Assembly (NCBI RefSeq): GCF_001640805.2
Contig: NC_066848.1
Location: 7,579,526-7,643,525 of the forward strand
Direction: 5' to 3'
Origin: Lates calcarifer
Taxonomy: Eukaryota; Chordata; Actinopteri; Centropomidae
Length of the DNA stretch: 64,000 nt
Both the position numbers and the translations under genes were made by a program. The notes beneath the pieces are model-generated. The model was given only the letters and a program-made list of their open reading frames with translations. It made no database searches and was not told the origin of the DNA. Below, in pieces: positions 62,518-64,000 of the stretch (position 1 is its first letter; every line of letters starts with the position of its first letter).

Positions 62518-64000
62518 ACCAGTCCTCCCAATAATACTGACAGGAACATGGACATATACAGCGTAATGCATACAGAGTAGCTATTCATCAACCACACAGA
62601 ATACTAACCTTCATCTGATAAGGCCTTTGAAATCTGTGCCAAAACTCCAATCCAGGATAACAGTGTACACACACGCACACACACACACACACACACACAA
62701 ACATCAAAGACAAAGATCCATGGCCAATGTTTATTGATCTCCAGGTCTATTTTTTGCTTGTGGAAATCATTGTAACATAAACCAGTCCTCTGTCGAGTCT
62801 CAGCTGAAGGGAAACAGCCACGTTAAAACCATGTATATATGTGAAACTAGCAGAGACGAGAAGGGTGTGTGCAGGTGAGCTGTAGTGGTGGCAAACCTGT
62901 TTGTATATATATGAAAATGGCAGGCACTTCAGATCAAAATTAAAGGGCATTTCAGAGTCCCTCAGTGGAGAACAGCTGTATCAGTTTTTCAGTGAGAATA
63001 CAAAGTGGCGTGCTTCAGCTGTTGCCATAGTAACTTTGGGCTACACTGGAGTGACACATGCCAGTGTCAGAAGTGGAGACTAATGAAGTATCTTTACTCA
63101 AATAGCTTTATTCTTTCTTTCCACAGCATTTTTAGAGGAATATATTTTCTTTTTACTCCACTGCCTTTCTCTGGAGGCTGTAGTAGAAAGTGGCACTTTT
63201 TAAAAGTAGAACAGAAATGCCTGTGTGATGATTAGCTACTTCTGCTTCTGTTGTCTGCTGCGGTGACCAGCCTTTGTGTCGCTTTGGGCCAGATAAAACC
63301 GACAGAAACTGAACACAAAGTCTGAAAGTGCTCAGAGGCGGCGTGTTGCAGCAGTAATCACAGACGGACACTTCTAAAATCTCCAGTCAACTGTCTTTCT
63401 AGAGTTTATCGCACAGGCACCAGAAAATCCCCAGCTTTGCCTCTCTGGAGTTTAGTATGGTGCCAATGTTTCCCTTTCTTTTTGAAATAACTGTACTTTC
63501 CAAAATCATCTTCCTTACTGGAACCCTTGTGCTGACTGGAGAGACTCCAACACTTGTAAATGAACTGAATTAATAGACAGTAAATGCACGGTACAAATGT
63601 TAAATGCTGAAAGAATTTCTTCAACTATCAAGAATGTTAGAATATGTACTTTGAGTATTTTTGTGTTCAAATCTAGAATACTTTTTGTACAGCAGTGTTG
63701 CTAAATGTGTAGACTGTGAACACTGTCTTTGCTTGCTGATTGTTTTTCCTGGTAAAGGCCACAAAGGGCTAAATTAGTTACAGATAGGCCATAAATCTAT
63801 CCTTTTTTTAAACGTAGTTTCCCCTACAGTGGGCTTAACGATGAACCTAAGCTGCTTTGACACTGACGCACCCCGATGAGATCAGAACACATTTATGAGC
63901 TGACTGAAACACTTCAATATCACAGACTGTCCAACTGTCCTGCTGCCTAATGCCACCAAGGACCAGGTCAGGGGACAGCTTTTCTGTTATTTAAAGAGCA

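Larger units (their letters stand above)
59982..64000. other. Intergenic region downstream of trim8
   Basis: No gene was recognised. Human TRIM8 is followed by ARL3, but no ARL3-like exon was found on either strand. The region has a GAG run at 60608-60643, a GC-rich inverted repeat at 60752-60785, and TG/CA microsatellites at 61753-61821, 62461-62512 and 62666-62700. Confidence 0.5.

Overview
The window is vertebrate nuclear DNA, almost certainly from a ray-finned (teleost) fish. Genes are split into many short exons with GT-AG introns. CA/TG microsatellites are long and frequent. A decayed Tc1-type transposon end and two copies of a typical teleost retroposon tail are present, and a miRNA hairpin carries the fish form of miR-146. 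Placement within percomorph fishes is only an impression from intron compactness and repeat style.

Layout, left to right. 1-7.4 kb: the last seven coding exons of an ANTXR1-type membrane receptor (+); its extracellular exons lie outside the window. 8.6-18 kb: rrp12 (-), complete, 34 coding exons. 18.4-25.7 kb: ubtd1 (-), complete, 4 exons. 27.5-32.1 kb: zdhhc16 (-), complete, 10 coding exons. 32.4-35.4 kb: mettl18 (+), complete, 2 exons, sharing a divergent promoter with zdhhc16. 36.6-39 kb: a non-coding locus holding mir-146 (+), with a perfect NF-kB site and a plausible two-exon primary transcript. 41-49 kb: sufu (+), complete, 12 exons. 50.9-60 kb: trim8 (+), complete, 6 coding exons plus a likely non-coding first exon. 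60-64 kb: no gene seen, mainly microsatellites.

The core resembles human 10q24: RRP12, ZDHHC16 and UBTD1 in 10q24.1-24.2, and MIR146B, SUFU and TRIM8 in 10q24.32. MMS19, EXOSC1 and PGAM1 are not in the window. METTL18 and ANTXR1 are on other human chromosomes, so the fish block mixes segments. The genes do not form an operon-like unit. They cover ribosome biogenesis (RRP12, and METTL18, which methylates ribosomal protein L3), ubiquitin biology (UBTD1, TRIM8), protein palmitoylation (ZDHHC16), Hedgehog repression (SUFU) and innate signalling (miR-146, TRIM8).

Exon boundaries were worked out by hand from splice sites, reading-frame phase and remembered human protein sequences. For all five complete protein-coding genes with internal exons the running phase closes exactly from ATG to stop. 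The most notable item absent from any protein-level view is the mir-146 locus. I found no evidence of a wholly new system.
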